Below, piece after piece: positions 11,263 to 22,341 of a stretch of DNA of 64,000 nucleotides (position 1 is its first letter; every line of letters begins with the position of its first letter). Source of the DNA: Euphorbia lathyris (lineage: Eukaryota > Streptophyta > Magnoliopsida > Malpighiales > Euphorbiaceae); the NCBI RefSeq assembly GCF_963576675.1, contig NC_088915.1, forward strand, positions 34,315,501 to 34,379,500. The letters run 5' to 3'. A model generated the notes under the pieces. That model was given only the letters and a program-made list of their open reading frames with translations, had not been told where the DNA came from and did no database searches. Made by a program: the position numbers and the translations under genes.

Positions 11263-14200
11263 CTAAGGCATCCACCTAACTATAGTAGCCTGCGATTTAG
11301 AATTGGATGCAGCTTGTGTGCTTGCAGGAGGCATCCTTGTTGATCTTCGCACTGGTTGAAGTTTTTGAGCCTTTCCTGCCCCATGATGTCCCTGTTTTTC
11401 TTGAGTTTGTGCTTGGCTTGCTTGAGTTTGTGCTTGGCTTGCTTGAGTTTGTGCCTGGCTAACTGCATGTTGTCCCTGGCTTGCTTGAGTCTGTGATTGG
11501 CTTGCTTGAGTGAGTGACTGGTTAAATGCAGTTAGTGCCTGCCTTGCATGAGGTTGTGATTGGCTTGTTGCTGCTGCTGTTCTTGCTGATGCTGTTCTAG
11601 CCCTGACTTGTCTGCCCTTGTTCACTTTCTGTTGCTGCAATTGTTTTGAAGTCATTGCTTCTTTTCCTTTCCATTTTAGCTTACTAGGTTCAAATCCTAT
11701 ATCACCTGTAACTTCGGCTGAATTCTTCAACTTATGCGACCCAGTAGAAAGCACGGTTCTTTCACCCATGAGGTTCTAAACATGAAAACAAGAAAGTTAC
11801 AGTTAGATAATACAACAAGAATAGATACTAACATAAGTTCTGGTGTATTTACTTGAGCACATGTCCAACCAGTCCGCTCACTAATGAAAACTCCAGCTCC
11901 AGCAAACCGTGGCTTCTTGAATGCTTGTTGAGATCCACTCTTTTGATAAACATGTTTTTCCTATACATTAAACAGTAATTCGCTTAAACACAACATTTCT
12001 CAACAACAAATTGAACCCATATTCACTCATAATCATGACATGTTACCCTAAACATATAACCAATTGTATCGTTGCCTAAGTCTTCAGCTTGTGGTTGTCC
12101 TGCTTGATTGGCAACCTGTGCATACACAATTATACATGTTATCAACAAATTACAACAAACTGTTAACAACTACTAGTTTTTTGCTTACTTCATTTGCCGA
12201 TTGATCTGCTGCAGCCGAAGTTCCTACATTACTACACCTACTCATGCTAATAGGAGTGCTTGTACCATCCTGCATATATTCAGACATGTTAGAATAGTCG
12301 TATCTTTTTGCAATAACAACAAATTTGATGTCGAAACAAACCTGATTTGCAACATTTTTCAGTTGTGCACATCCTTTCTTGTTATGACCTTGCTGTTTGC
12401 AATGTGAACATGTCATGATTGTCCCCTTCCTTGTATACTTACCAATCTTTTTCACTTCACTTTTGTCTCTTCTTCTATTTTTCTTCGGTCTCCCAGGCAT
12501 GACCTTTATCACTAGAGGCTCTATTGAAGGATGCATGCTTGAAGGCCACATCTTCATGTTGAGTACTGGTTGAATATAGTGGCAATATGTCTTACGATAT
12601 GTGTCTTTCATGTACCAATTGCTAACATACTTGATAGGATCTAATTCCTGCTTGTGTAGAGCAGCAATGGCATGAGGGCAGGGTATTCCTTTTAATCCCC
12701 ACTTCCTACAGGTACAAGTCTCCTTCCTAATATCAACAACATGCCTATACTCTCCATCAATTACCTCATAACCTGCATCGCCATTCCATTCAATTTTACA
12801 CCTCATTGAAGCACTTGTGTTCTTAGTCAATATTTCCAAGGCCATAGGCGAAATGTCATATATCCACTGCTTAATTAGAAATTCTCTCATATCAATGTGC
12901 CTATGCATGCACTGAATTCTAATCTCTTCCAACATTGTGATTATTGTCTTGTGCCTAGCAGCTAGGATCCAACTGTTAAAGGTTTCTGACATGTTGTTGT
13001 CCACAACATCACAACTGTTTCCTGTTGGAAAATAAACCCTGCAAAACTTTTCCTTATCGTAATTGAGTAAATCCGCAACAATTTTATTGCCCCCTAGCTT
13101 GCTCAACTCATCTAGATTGTCCTTCAATTCAGCCTCAAAGGTTGATTTACAAACACGCCAAAAACACTGCCTTCTTTCAACCCCCTCCATTCTTTAGCCC
13201 AATTTGACAAGATGTGCCTAACACACATCCTATGTCTGGCCTCTGGCAATACCTCTTGAATTGCAGGAATCAGCCCCTAGTTAAACCACATGTATATCAA
13301 CACATGAACAACATATGTCCAATACATTAAACCAATACATTAAATCAAAACATGAAATCAAAGCATGAACTCAACACATTAATCAAAGCATGAAATTAAC
13401 ACATTAAATCAAAGTTATATATCAACATATACTCAACACAATTAAACCATTGCATGAAATCAAAGCATGAACTCAACAAATTAATCAAAGTATGAAATTA
13501 ACACATTAAATCAAAGCAATATATCAACATATACTCAACACAGTTAAACCATTGCATGAAATCAGCGTACCTTTTGCATATCAGTTACAACTGTGAAGTT
13601 TGCACCTTCACTCATAGCCAAGTCTTCTTGCACCAACTTTATGAACCATTTCCACGTGTCCTTCGTTTCACTGTCAACTACTACCCATGCGATAGGAAAC
13701 ATTTGCGAGTTACCATCTTTAGCAATACAAGACAATAACTGTCCCTTGCATATGCCCTTTAAAAAACACCCATCCATGCCAATAGTTCTCCTGCATCCTT
13801 CCTTGAAACCTTGCTTCATCGCATTAAAACACACATAAAAGCCCCGGAATATATGTCTTTGAGGAATGTCCTTGATATCCACATGCACCACACAAGTAGA
13901 CCCCGGATTGGACCTAAGAAGCTCATCTCTATAGTCATATAGCCTCCTAAATTCTTCTCTATAATCCCCCATGAATTGTTGTATGACCTTGAACTGGGCT
14001 CTCCTGCAAACTGTTTTCCCCACATAAAGTTCCAGCTTCTCCTTAACCAACTCTTGCAGTCTCCATATTCTAATGCTTGGATTGTCTGTAATTTTCTCTT
14101 TAAAGAACTTCGCAATAAACTTTGAGTGACAATGCTTGTTCCTATTTGTCCTTTGACATGTGTGAGTAGGATAGTAAGTCTTCACCACAAAGTTCTTCGT

Positions 14201-15280
14201 TCTTTTGTCTTCACTAGCGAAGAGTTGCCATGGACATTCCCGACATCGAGCTCTGACCCTATGATAATCATTTGGTTTGAACTTCAGACGTGCACCCCTC
14301 TTTACAGCATACTTACCCACTGCCTCTCTAAACTCATAAACACTTTTGAAAACCATCCCGGTCTCAAACACTGGCATATCAGAATGTGGATCATAACGCA
14401 CCCTTGTCCTTTTCCTTCTTTTTGGCCCATCCTCATCTTCAGAATTTGAATCAAAGCTATCTACATCAGAGGATCCAATGTAGTCTTCATCTCCTCCTAG
14501 AAGGTTATCCTTGTCCTTCTTATGCAGACTAGATTCACCACCATCCACCCCTTTATCAGTGCCTAGAGGTCCTAATTGAACTTCAATAGGAGGCTTTGGC
14601 CGTTTTCTATTGGATCTGTCCCTTTTCTGTTCCGCAACGTGTTCTCTGACTTGTGCTAGTTCTTCATCACACTCACTGTCATCAGAATCATCAATGTTCT
14701 CTTTGTCAAAATCTGGGTCTTCTTCTGAGTCTTCACTTCCATCTGAGTTTCCTTCTGTAGCTGATTCTGAACTCAACTCGAACTCACCATCTTCTTCAGC
14801 AGGCGGTTGTATCTCAACTGGATCTGAATGAACAGTTTCATTCAATGAAGCTGCGGTTTCTTCATTAGTATGTTCTAGTGAAGTAGGTCTTGTAATAATG
14901 CACATATTTGCTACACTTGCCAGGCTGTCATCTCCCTCCATGCCATCCCCATCTTGGGCCCCACATGTTTTGGCATTAACAGTTTTATCAACAAAAACAT
15001 CTACACTATCAGCTGAGCCCTTACAACTGAACATTGTTAGAAGATCAATGTCATTCAACAACACAAGCAACTCCCCAGTCTTCCCATTTCTGTAATATAT
15101 TGAACCACATGTCTCGTATCCCAGCCCCCTAATTACCCATAACAAATCAAGCCGACTGAACTTATCCTCATTAACATACTCTTCATCGTGTACAGTACCA
15201 CCGGAAAATTTCAATCCCGACCCATCCTTTACAACCCTACCACCATGATGCAGTCTAACAGTCACATAACCATCACCCAT
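11263..15280 (-). pseudogene. MuDR-type transposase, one frameshift
   Basis: Minus-strand exons by phase: 15280-13571, 13276-12342, 12269-12189, 12115-12047, 11960-11853, 11775-11263 (stop). The N-terminus (MGDGYVTVRLHHGG) is the PB1-like region of plant MULE transposases. After an acidic stretch comes the DNA-binding domain with C-x-E-C-PW. The DDE catalytic region includes IGMDGCFLKG and VVTDMQK, then the exon 2 block ending ILSNWAKEW. The C-terminus has a SWIM zinc finger (CTCRKWGLKGIPCPHA) and a CCHC knuckle (CSHCKQQGHNKKGC). Exon 2 is 935 nt where phase demands a multiple of three, and the reading frame changes near 13180, so one base is missing there. The last exon is Gln/Ala-rich with QTQASQA repeats. 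Confidence 0.88.
13290..13560. repeat. Minisatellite in transposase intron 1
   Basis: The first transposase intron is built of imperfect repeats of phrases such as atgaaatcaaagcatgaac, attaacacattaaatcaaag and atatatcaacatatactcaa. The largest unit is about 105 bp and occurs at least twice (about 13345-13450 and 13450-13560). Confidence 0.7.
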
Positions 15281-15792
15281 TTTAATCACTGATAAAAACA
15301 GAGCATGCAATAGCAATAAGATTAAAACGGAAAAAAACTTATAAAATACATAAATTGAAAACCAGATGCTCACTAACCTCTTCCGGCGTCAAAGAACTTC
15401 TAGCAACCCAAAATTTCTTTCGGTATAAAGCAGTTGATCATCGTAAACTCTCTAACCACCGGAATTCTCTATCAACTTATGCAACGAAATGAGATAAGCC
15501 CTAAATCGTCTACCGTGAACGCAAAGTGCGATCAAAATGCAACTTTGAGTTTTTAACTTACGCCATTTCCTTTCAGCTGTGGATGATCGAAGTAGAAGAA
15601 GAATACGAAGAGACTACAAGGGAAGTGAATGATCGGTAAGTTGTTATCAAATATTTTGAGGTTAATTTCGTCTTTTACCACCAACTAGTGACATGGAGGG
15701 CTTTTATATCGATCAAAATGCCATGTGTCAGTCAATAAGTCAACCTGCTTGCACGTGCATTTCACGTAGTCAAGGTTGGTTCCGTTGTGTCT
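15281..15792 (-). promoter_or_regulatory. MULE transposase 5' region
   Basis: Region between the transposase start and the right TIR. It should contain the transposase promoter and 5' leader (minus strand). No box is assigned with confidence. Confidence 0.35.
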
Positions 15793-15914
15793 AAATAAGG
15801 GGCCAATGATATCATTTTTTTTTTAAGTTGATGGGGTTAATAGGACATCCCTTAAGTTCAGGGGGCAAAATGACTAAAGTGGACAAGTTCAGAGGGCCAC
15901 GTATATTTTAGGCC
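15793..15914 (-). repeat. MULE right terminal inverted repeat
   Basis: 122 bp inverse of the left TIR. It ends ...taggcc directly before the duplicated tatactttt. Differences from the left arm are a handful of substitutions and an A-run length change. Confidence 0.93.
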
Positions 15915-15923
15915 TATACTTTT

Positions 15924-16643
15924 TTTTGTTCATTTCATTTATTTTTTAATTCGTTTGCTTCTCTCTACCCTAACACTATATATTTCTGGCAAAATGTATG
16001 TAATTGGACAGCAATTCTGTTTACGACGAACATGTCTGTTTAAACCACTTTAACAGAATTTCTTCTTTAAAAGAAAAGTTCCTAGAGAAAGTAGGATAAA
16101 ATATATTCCTATTTCATTAAAGTTAGAAAATGAAAATGCACCATAGTATGAAAAATCAATTTGTATTAGAATTTCACTTGTATTAGAATTTCAGAATCTA
16201 ACAGAAATTAAACTCATCAAAATGAAGGATAAGATCCAAATTTATCTCTATCATTTTTTTTTATCTTAGTGCAGATTTATCCCCAACATATAAAAAGGTA
16301 AAATATACTACTAACGTTTTTAAACAATATCAATTTTATTCCTACCTAACGGAAAATTAGGAAGTGATGATTTCACCGTTATTTGACCACCGCATCGAAC
16401 CTTTCAAACAAGTTCTTCGCTAAACTGAAGCACTTTCATACATAATTGATGTTTGAAAAGTTCGAAATGATAATTATATAACAGGTCAAATAACAGTAAC
16501 TAACTTATACGTTAAGGAGTGTATATTAACTGATAAAAATATACATGCAATGCAATGCAACACTGACATACATACATACAAGGAAATGAGCATCTTACAA
16601 TCAGCAGATAATATCCTATCCAGGCTAGTACAACCAAACTGAG
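15924..16643. other. Intergenic, 3' flank of thymidine kinase
   Basis: AT-rich. The part next to 16644 should hold the TK 3' UTR (minus strand). Short direct repeats (tgcaatgcaatgcaac, catacatacatacaagg) occur near 16545-16582. Nothing else recognised. Confidence 0.45.
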
Positions 16644-19600
16644 TTACACACATGACTCAATCTTTGAAGATTCCAGGACAATTCTTGCAGCCTCAACAAC
16701 TACATGTCCACTCACATAGTGCTGTCGACATACAGGCATGTAAACGTCAGCCCCGCCAATGAGTTCAACCTGTGATTCCTCTGTCTTTCTCAAGGTGAAG
16801 AAAGCACGTTTTCCGCAAAATTCGCACCGTGCTGTTAGCTTAGTCACAGAGTCTGCAAGGGGAATTATGTCGAGCACACAACCGAAGCTCCTTCTGCAAA
16901 TAATACCAAATCCATCATTAAGAGGCCGTTTGGTTGCTACTTTTCATGCTCCTGTTTGCCTTTTCATTTCAAAATGGAGAGTTTTAGGTGTTTGGTTAGT
17001 TATCTCATGTTTGCCTTTTAAATCTGAAAAACAGCATTAGGTGTTTGGTTAGTGACATCCTGTTTGCCTTTCACACCTGAAAAGCAGCCTTTTACAAAAG
17101 CAGAGAATCTCTGCTTTTTGGAAAAGCAGCTTTTTCTAAAAGCAAACAGCAAACCGTAACAGCAAACAGCAAACCGTAATAGCAAATGGCAACAGCAAAC
17201 CGTAACAGCAAACAGCAAAAGTAAACAGTAGGTAAAACAAACGGGCCTTAAAACAGACTTCAGGAAGCGACATTAAGCAACAAGCAGTTGACTGATCATG
17301 TCATGAGTAGAAATTCTTCTGGTGATTTAAAGTAACAAACAACCAAGAAACAAAATAAGTGCACCTCAAATAGTCACCATCCAGACCAGCAACTACTACA
17401 CTTTTCCCGTCATGATCAGCAGCTTCTTGACAGAAGTCATAAAGGTCTTCAAAAAATTGTGCTTCGTCGATGCCAATCACATCTAGCTGTCACAATATGT
17501 TACTTGTGAGTCGAGATTAGATTACCAATCAAACTCGGGAAATTAGCAAGAAAAATATTCCAATGAGTTCACTAAAATCAAACCTTAGTCACATTGGCTT
17601 TTACTTGAAATAACTAACTCCAACTAAAAAATGGATTCTATATCCTCGTGTATTTATTTCAAACATGTGAATTCGAATTGAAATTTATGACAATACCAAA
17701 CAATGGCCTACAGAAATTACAACCTAGAAACAGGGAAAGAAAAGGGAAAGTGAATATTCAGATAGTAACTAGTGCATGCTATCTGCAATTGAATATCATT
17801 CTCTACACATAATTTGGCATTGACATACCTCTTCATATGCATCATTGCCAATTGTTTGTCTAAATGATGACAGCTTGGATAGTGGTACACATGGCAACTT
17901 CACCCCATCATGTGTCACTATTGAATCCAAACAGTATCTTGTGTCCTTGCTAGATTTTATGATTGCGACATTTCTGCAAAGAAAAGGTGGGGAATCTAAG
18001 AAAAGAAAAATGAACACTAAGGTAATAAATTGGAATACAATCTTATGTCTTCCAAATTCTAATAAAAGGCAAGTTTAAGTCATAATGTTTCTTGCTGGAA
18101 TTGCTTAAAGCCAGACTTATATGGTGCTACTATGGAATCTTTGAAGTGCCCACTAAAGTACAGGCAAAAGACAACACCCAACTGAGAAATTACATAAATT
18201 ACGGTCGAGCAAAACCTAATGGCAATGCCTTTATCTAAGGTTGGAAAGAAAGGGTCAAACAAAGAACACGCAAATAATGTACATGGGAGTGCAAAATTAC
18301 CAACCTAATTCCACGCATCACATGGAAGCTCATTCAACAGCTGAGATTTGACACCTAAAATGTAAAGAACATGAATATTCTTGACTAATTAATGTTCGTC
18401 TATATCAAGAACATAGCCAGAATCCCTTAAAATCCGCATCATTCTACTAATTGTCTGACATATCTCCTCGTGTTTTTTATGAGATTTATCACCCATTAGG
18501 AAGCAGTGCAACTCTCCTTGAACATCAATCCTGCTATAAGCCGGCTCTTTCAGTATTCTTGAATCTTTCATCATACTCCTAACCTTTGCCACATTGTCCC
18601 AAGACCCAAAACTAGCATAGGTGTTTGACAAAACCACATACTTACCAGCATTTTCTGGATCCAATTCAAAGTACTTTTTTGCAGCAATCTTTACAAGATT
18701 CATGTCTCCATGAATCCTACAAGCCCCAAGCAAAGCACCCCATATAACTGAGTGTTCTTTACAAGGTGCATGCAAAACAAACTCATAAGCCTCTTGCAAT
18801 CTCCCTGCACGACCTAGAAGATCAACCATGGCTGCATAGTGTTGCCCCCTAGGGCATATTCCATAATCTCTTTTCATTGATGTGAAATAATCCCAACCTT
18901 CATTAATCAAACCTCCATGACTACAAGCAGAAATGACTGCAAGAAAAGTAACATAATTAGGTCTGAAACCTTCATCTTTCATCCTACTGAACAATTCTAA
19001 AACCTCTGCAACTCTTCCATGTTGGCCGTAACCAGATATTAACGAAGTCCAGGTAATAACGTTTCTTTGATATGAATTATTAAAGACTTTATGCCCTTCA
19101 GAGAGACTGCTGCACTTGAAGTACATATCTATGAGGGCACTACTGACTACAACATTATCTCTTAAATGGCATTTAATCAGGGTAGCATGGGCCTTCTTAC
19201 CATGTTCTAGCATTGCCAATGTAGCACATGCTCTAAAACATGATGCAAAGGTATATTGATCTGGAGTTAAACCAGATCGTCTCATTTTGTAATAAAGATC
19301 AATACCTATTTCTTCAAGTTCGTTTTGTACATATCCAGCAATCAATGCGTTCCATGAGATCAAGCTTTTATCAATCAACATATCAAACAATACATGTGCA
19401 GACTTCAAATCCCCAGATTTTGCATACAATATCAACAACTTAGTCTTCAAGTATTCATTGGGAACATGCCCAACGATGACCATTTGCCCATGGATTCTTC
19501 TTCCGTTCCTATATTGTTTCCTGAATATAGATTCTTGCAACAAAAGGGCATAGGTCCCATGGTCAACTTCTGACCCCATGCGCCATAATAACCCCACAGC

Positions 19601-20196
19601 TTCTCTCATTCTCCCCCATAAACAAAGACATTTTAACATCTTATCCAATTGAAGGAAACGGTTAACCTGAAAGCTGGCAATATCTCTCAACCAGTGATAA
19701 TCCCATTAAAAAGTGTCAAATTATCACTCATTAAACTAAATGCAATGAAGAAGAGATACAAATGATACTGTCACATTAGAAATTCAGGCATATAATAGCG
19801 TTCACATAAGCCAAGCTCACAGAGTAACAAAAACAAAAATAGAAACCAAGTCTTTATCCTAACCCAAATCGTAAATCAGCAGAAAATAGCTAGGAGATAT
19901 AAAAACCTGCCATCTTCGCTTTCGGACTGCATACGGCGGAGAAGCGTGGTGGTCTTTCCGGCAAACATGGGGCCAATTATGACATGAATCTCCCCGGAAG
20001 AGGAAGAGGGAAAAGATTTAGACTGGAGACATCGGTTCTGAAATGGAAGGATAGAAAGCATAGCAGGAGTTTTAAGTGGAAGAGCAATAGGATTTCTGCG
20101 AATTGTTGGAAGCGGGGAAAGTTTGGATGCCAAAGAAAAGAAGGGGGAAAAGGGTGGGGCTATCAGAGACTTCATCCTTGAAATAGCACCTAACAT
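16644..20196 (-). CDS. TK1: Thymidine kinase, organelle-type, 268 aa
   Basis: Minus-strand exons: 20196-19907, 17973-17829, 17486-17365, 16893-16644, 807 nt in frame. Phosphorylates thymidine in nucleotide salvage. Residues 1-67 are Ser/Pro/Leu-rich and basic with few acidic residues, like a mitochondrial or plastid transit peptide. Then comes the type II TK fold: P-loop GPMFAGKT (75-82), Walker B/catalytic IDEAQFF (around 151), GLDGDYLRR, and the zinc site CEFC ... PVCRQHY of the lasso domain. Length and intron positions fit plant TK1b-like genes. Intron 1 (1.93 kb) contains a complete PPR gene in the same orientation, and intron 3 holds a MITE. No frame defects. The start could also be Met8. 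Confidence 0.95.
16921..17247. mobile_element. MITE-like insertion in TK intron 3
   Basis: About 327 bp with ends agaggccgtttggttgc and ...aaaacaaacgggcc, flanked by TTA on both sides. Harbinger-type MITEs show this TIR style and TTA duplication, but the arms match imperfectly. The right part is a tandem run of agcaaacagcaaaccgtaac-like units (about 17140-17230), and the middle has short inverted pieces (agcagagaatctctgct). Confidence 0.55.
18389..19639 (-). CDS. PPR protein (PLS class, E-type end), nested in TK intron
   Basis: Single-exon minus-strand ORF, 416 aa from the first ATG at 19639. The frame is open upstream to a stop near 19708, with a TTG codon at 19690. Clear PPR repeats: [59 protein letters not shown], and [22 protein letters not shown] followed by [20 protein letters not shown] and the E-domain block [15 protein letters not shown]. 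It lacks DYW. The PLS class acts in organelle RNA editing or processing, and the target is unknown here. From memory it resembles Arabidopsis At4g16470. An acceptor-like site (ccagctttcag at 19683-19673, minus strand) suggests a spliced 5' leader, possibly from TK exon 1; direct splicing to that exon would not keep the TK frame. Confidence 0.88.
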   Translation of the reverse strand: MLKCLCLWGRMREAVGLLWRMGSEVDHGTYALLLQESIFRKQYRNGRRIHGQMVIVGHVPNEYLKTKLLILYAKSGDLKSAHVLFDMLIDKSLISWNALIAGYVQNELEEIGIDLYYKMRRSGLTPDQYTFASCFRACATLAMLEHGKKAHATLIKCHLRDNVVVSSALIDMYFKCSSLSEGHKVFNNSYQRNVITWTSLISGYGQHGRVAEVLELFSRMKDEGFRPNYVTFLAVISACSHGGLINEGWDYFTSMKRDYGICPRGQHYAAMVDLLGRAGRLQEAYEFVLHAPCKEHSVIWGALLGACRIHGDMNLVKIAAKKYFELDPENAGKYVVLSNTYASFGSWDNVAKVRSMMKDSRILKEPAYSRIDVQGELHCFLMGDKSHKKHEEICQTISRMMRILRDSGYVLDIDEH

Positions 20197-20639
20197 TGAG
20201 AGATGGAGTGAATCAGAGAGAAAATAGAGATTTATGGGCTTTGATTAACGGATTCGGAAGGAATTTTTTGGCATGGTTGCTAAATTTAGGGTTTAGGGGT
20301 AAGACTAATAAGACAGAGAAAGGAAGGGTTTAAGGGTTTCTAAAGACCAACAGCTTGTTATGATTTACTGTCTACTACACTTCATTAGACCATCTATAAT
20401 TTTCAACCACCATGGCACCTCATCACAAAAAACAAAAAACACCTTCCAACTATAAAACACTTTTAACAAAATAATTTATAATTACACACTATTTAGGGGT
20501 TACATTAAAGTAAAAATAAAATTATAAAATTATATTATAAGAGTAGGAAAAACAAAACTAATATATAATCAAAATTAAAGGTTAATGATGACTTCGATTT
20601 TTGGTGACCAATAAATATAATAGTGAAATATTATCTATT
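20197..20639 (-). promoter_or_regulatory. TK upstream region
   Basis: AT-rich region upstream of the thymidine kinase start on the minus strand, ending at the Pack-MULE target site. It should contain the promoter and 5' UTR of TK and perhaps of the nested PPR. No specific element assigned. Confidence 0.4.
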
Positions 20640-20968
20640 ATGTTTTATAGGGTAAATTTCATCAATAGTGTACAATATTTGCCTCATTTCACACTTTGGT
20701 ACAACCTTGAATTTGTCTCACTAATATATACGAACTTATAGGTGACCTCCCACTGTGTGTACAGCCGGTAAAAATGACCGGTCAACGTCCGGTCAGCGCA
20801 CCACATCATCATTTTCATTCAAATAATTAGTAAAATGGAACCCACAAATTAAAAAAAATAAATCAATTTTATCATTTCTCTCTTTTACCCTTATCCCTTT
20901 TTTTCTCTTTTTTTCCCACTCTTCCAATTTATTTCTCTTTAAATTTCTTTCTCTCTCTACCTCACCTC

Positions 20969-20971
<3 letters not shown>

Positions 20972-21009
<38 letters not shown>
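20972..21009. repeat. (CT)n microsatellite
   Basis: About 19 CT units just before the captured UGT piece. A GA-rich counterpart at 21762-21815 faces it, so it may be part of the extended inverted arms. Confidence 0.9.
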
Positions 21010-21011
<2 letters not shown>

Positions 21012-21020
21012 AAAATAAAA

Positions 21021-21772
21021 ATGAATCTAATGTTCTATCCCCCTTCTCATCATCAATATATCGCCAAAGAGTTTAGCATCTCCGACTCTGAAATCTCAAT
21101 TCCAGGGTTTCGCAATCCTGTTCCGTCGAAAGTTTTGCCTCCTGTTGCGTTTAACAAGGATGGCGGTTATAAAGCTTATATTCAAATCGCTGAAGGATTT
21201 CACCGAGTTAAAGGTATAATAGTTAATACATTTACCGACCTTGAATCTTATGCAATTGAGTCATATAAGAAGGGCAATTACCCAAAGGTTTACCCGATTG
21301 GACCGGTGCTAAACCTGACGGGTCATCCAAACCCGGAGATGGATAAATCCGAATGGGATAAGATAATGAAATGGCTAGATGATCAGCCGGAATCATCTGT
21401 TGTGTTCTTATGTTTCAGAAGTGCAGGGTCGTTTGATGAAAAACAACCGAAAGAAATAGCTATGGGGTTAGAGGAGAGCAGTCATAAATTCTTGTGGTGT
21501 ATACGATTTCCGTCAGCGGAAAAGCAATTGGAAATGGCGGTGGAGCTAAAATTGCGACCTTGCCTATATATGCAGAGCAGCAGCTTAATGCTTTCAATTT
21601 GGTGAAGGAATGGGAAATCGTGGTGGAGCTAAAATTGGATTACAGGAGAAATGGTGAGATTAGAAAGGAAGAGGTTGAAAAGGGTGTTAGAAGTGTAATG
21701 GATAGTGAAAATGAGAGAAACAAGGTGAAAGATATGTTAAAACTTGCCAAGATGTTAGAGAGAGAGAGGTGA
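21021..21772 (+). pseudogene. Captured UDP-glycosyltransferase fragment (UGT71-like)
   Basis: Frame 1 (21021-21605) encodes a middle part of a family 1 glycosyltransferase: IPGFRNPVPSKVLPP, KGIIVNTFTDLESYA, YPIGPVLNL and WLDDQPESSVVFLCFRSAG. The real N-terminus and catalytic His region are absent. After FLWCIR the family's PSPG sugar-donor box (WAPQ ... HCGWNS ... E) is missing. The sequence jumps, in another frame (to 21772), to PIYAEQQLNAFNLVKEW and RKEEVEKGVRSVMDSENE, which is the segment after that box. So there is an internal deletion plus a frameshift, and the product cannot be an active enzyme. The best match of motif style is the UGT71 group. Confidence 0.87.
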
Positions 21773-22341
21773 GCTAGAGAGGGAATGAAATTTAGAGAGA
21801 GAGAGGGGTTAGAGAGATAAATAAATTTGAAGAGTGAGAAAGAAAGTGAGAAAACATAATAAAAGATATGGAGAGATAAGGGTAAAAGAGGAAAATGATA
21901 AAATTGATTTATTTTTAAATTTGTGGGTCCCACTTTACTAATTATTTGAACAAAAATAGTGAGGTGGCGTGTTGATCGAGCGTTGACCGGTCATTTTTAC
22001 CGGCTGTACACCATAGTGAGAGGTCATCTATAAGTTCGTATACACTAGTGAGACAAATTGAAGGTCGTGATTACCTTATACCAAAGTGTGAAATAAGGCA
22101 AATGTTGTACATCATTGATGAAATTTACCCATGTTTTATATATAAGTTTATTTCTAACTTTTGAATTTTATTGACTTTGTGTTTTTTCATATTCACCTAA
22201 CTCTTACTTTTTTTATATTATTACTTTAATTAATAAGCTAGCAATTGACAATAAATATTATATTAATGTAGAGATGATTAAAACTAATTTAAGAAGTGAG
22301 ACAGACTTCAATTTTCTCTCTCTCTCTCTCTGCTAGGGTTT

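Larger units (their letters stand above)
9843..15914. mobile_element. Mutator-like element (MULE), 6.07 kb
   Basis: Bounded by long inverted repeats starting GGCCTAAA and by the identical 9-bp target duplication tatactttt (9834-9842 and 15915-15923), the Mutator signature. It encodes a MuDR-type transposase on the minus strand and a GRF zinc-finger ORF on the plus strand. Fully bounded and near-autonomous in content, but the transposase carries a 1-base deletion near 13180. Confidence 0.95.
20650..22130. mobile_element. Pack-MULE carrying UGT fragment, 1.48 kb
   Basis: Ends GGGTAAATTTCATCA and its inverse, flanked by the identical 10-bp duplication atgttttata (20640-20649 and 22131-22140). 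The inverted arms run about 160 bp with high similarity (accggtaaaaatgaccggtcaac region) and continue with lower similarity through the attagtaaaatgg / ttatctctcc segments, roughly 300 bp each. The interior is a piece of a plant UDP-glycosyltransferase gene. Long TIRs, a 9-11-bp duplication and captured host sequence define a Pack-MULE. Confidence 0.92.

Noticed and set aside
14126..15095. Ser-rich plus-strand ORFs over the MULE transposase
   Set aside because: Shadows of the acidic region of the transposase on the minus strand.
19673..20196. In-frame fusion of TK transit peptide (exon 1) to the PPR by alternative splicing
   Set aside because: Joining TK exon 1 (phase 2 end) to the acceptor at 19673 puts the PPR out of frame and meets an early stop; only a noncoding leader would work.
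21021..21772. A functional glycosyltransferase gene
   Set aside because: No N-terminal domain start, PSPG box deleted, frame broken, and it sits inside a Pack-MULE.
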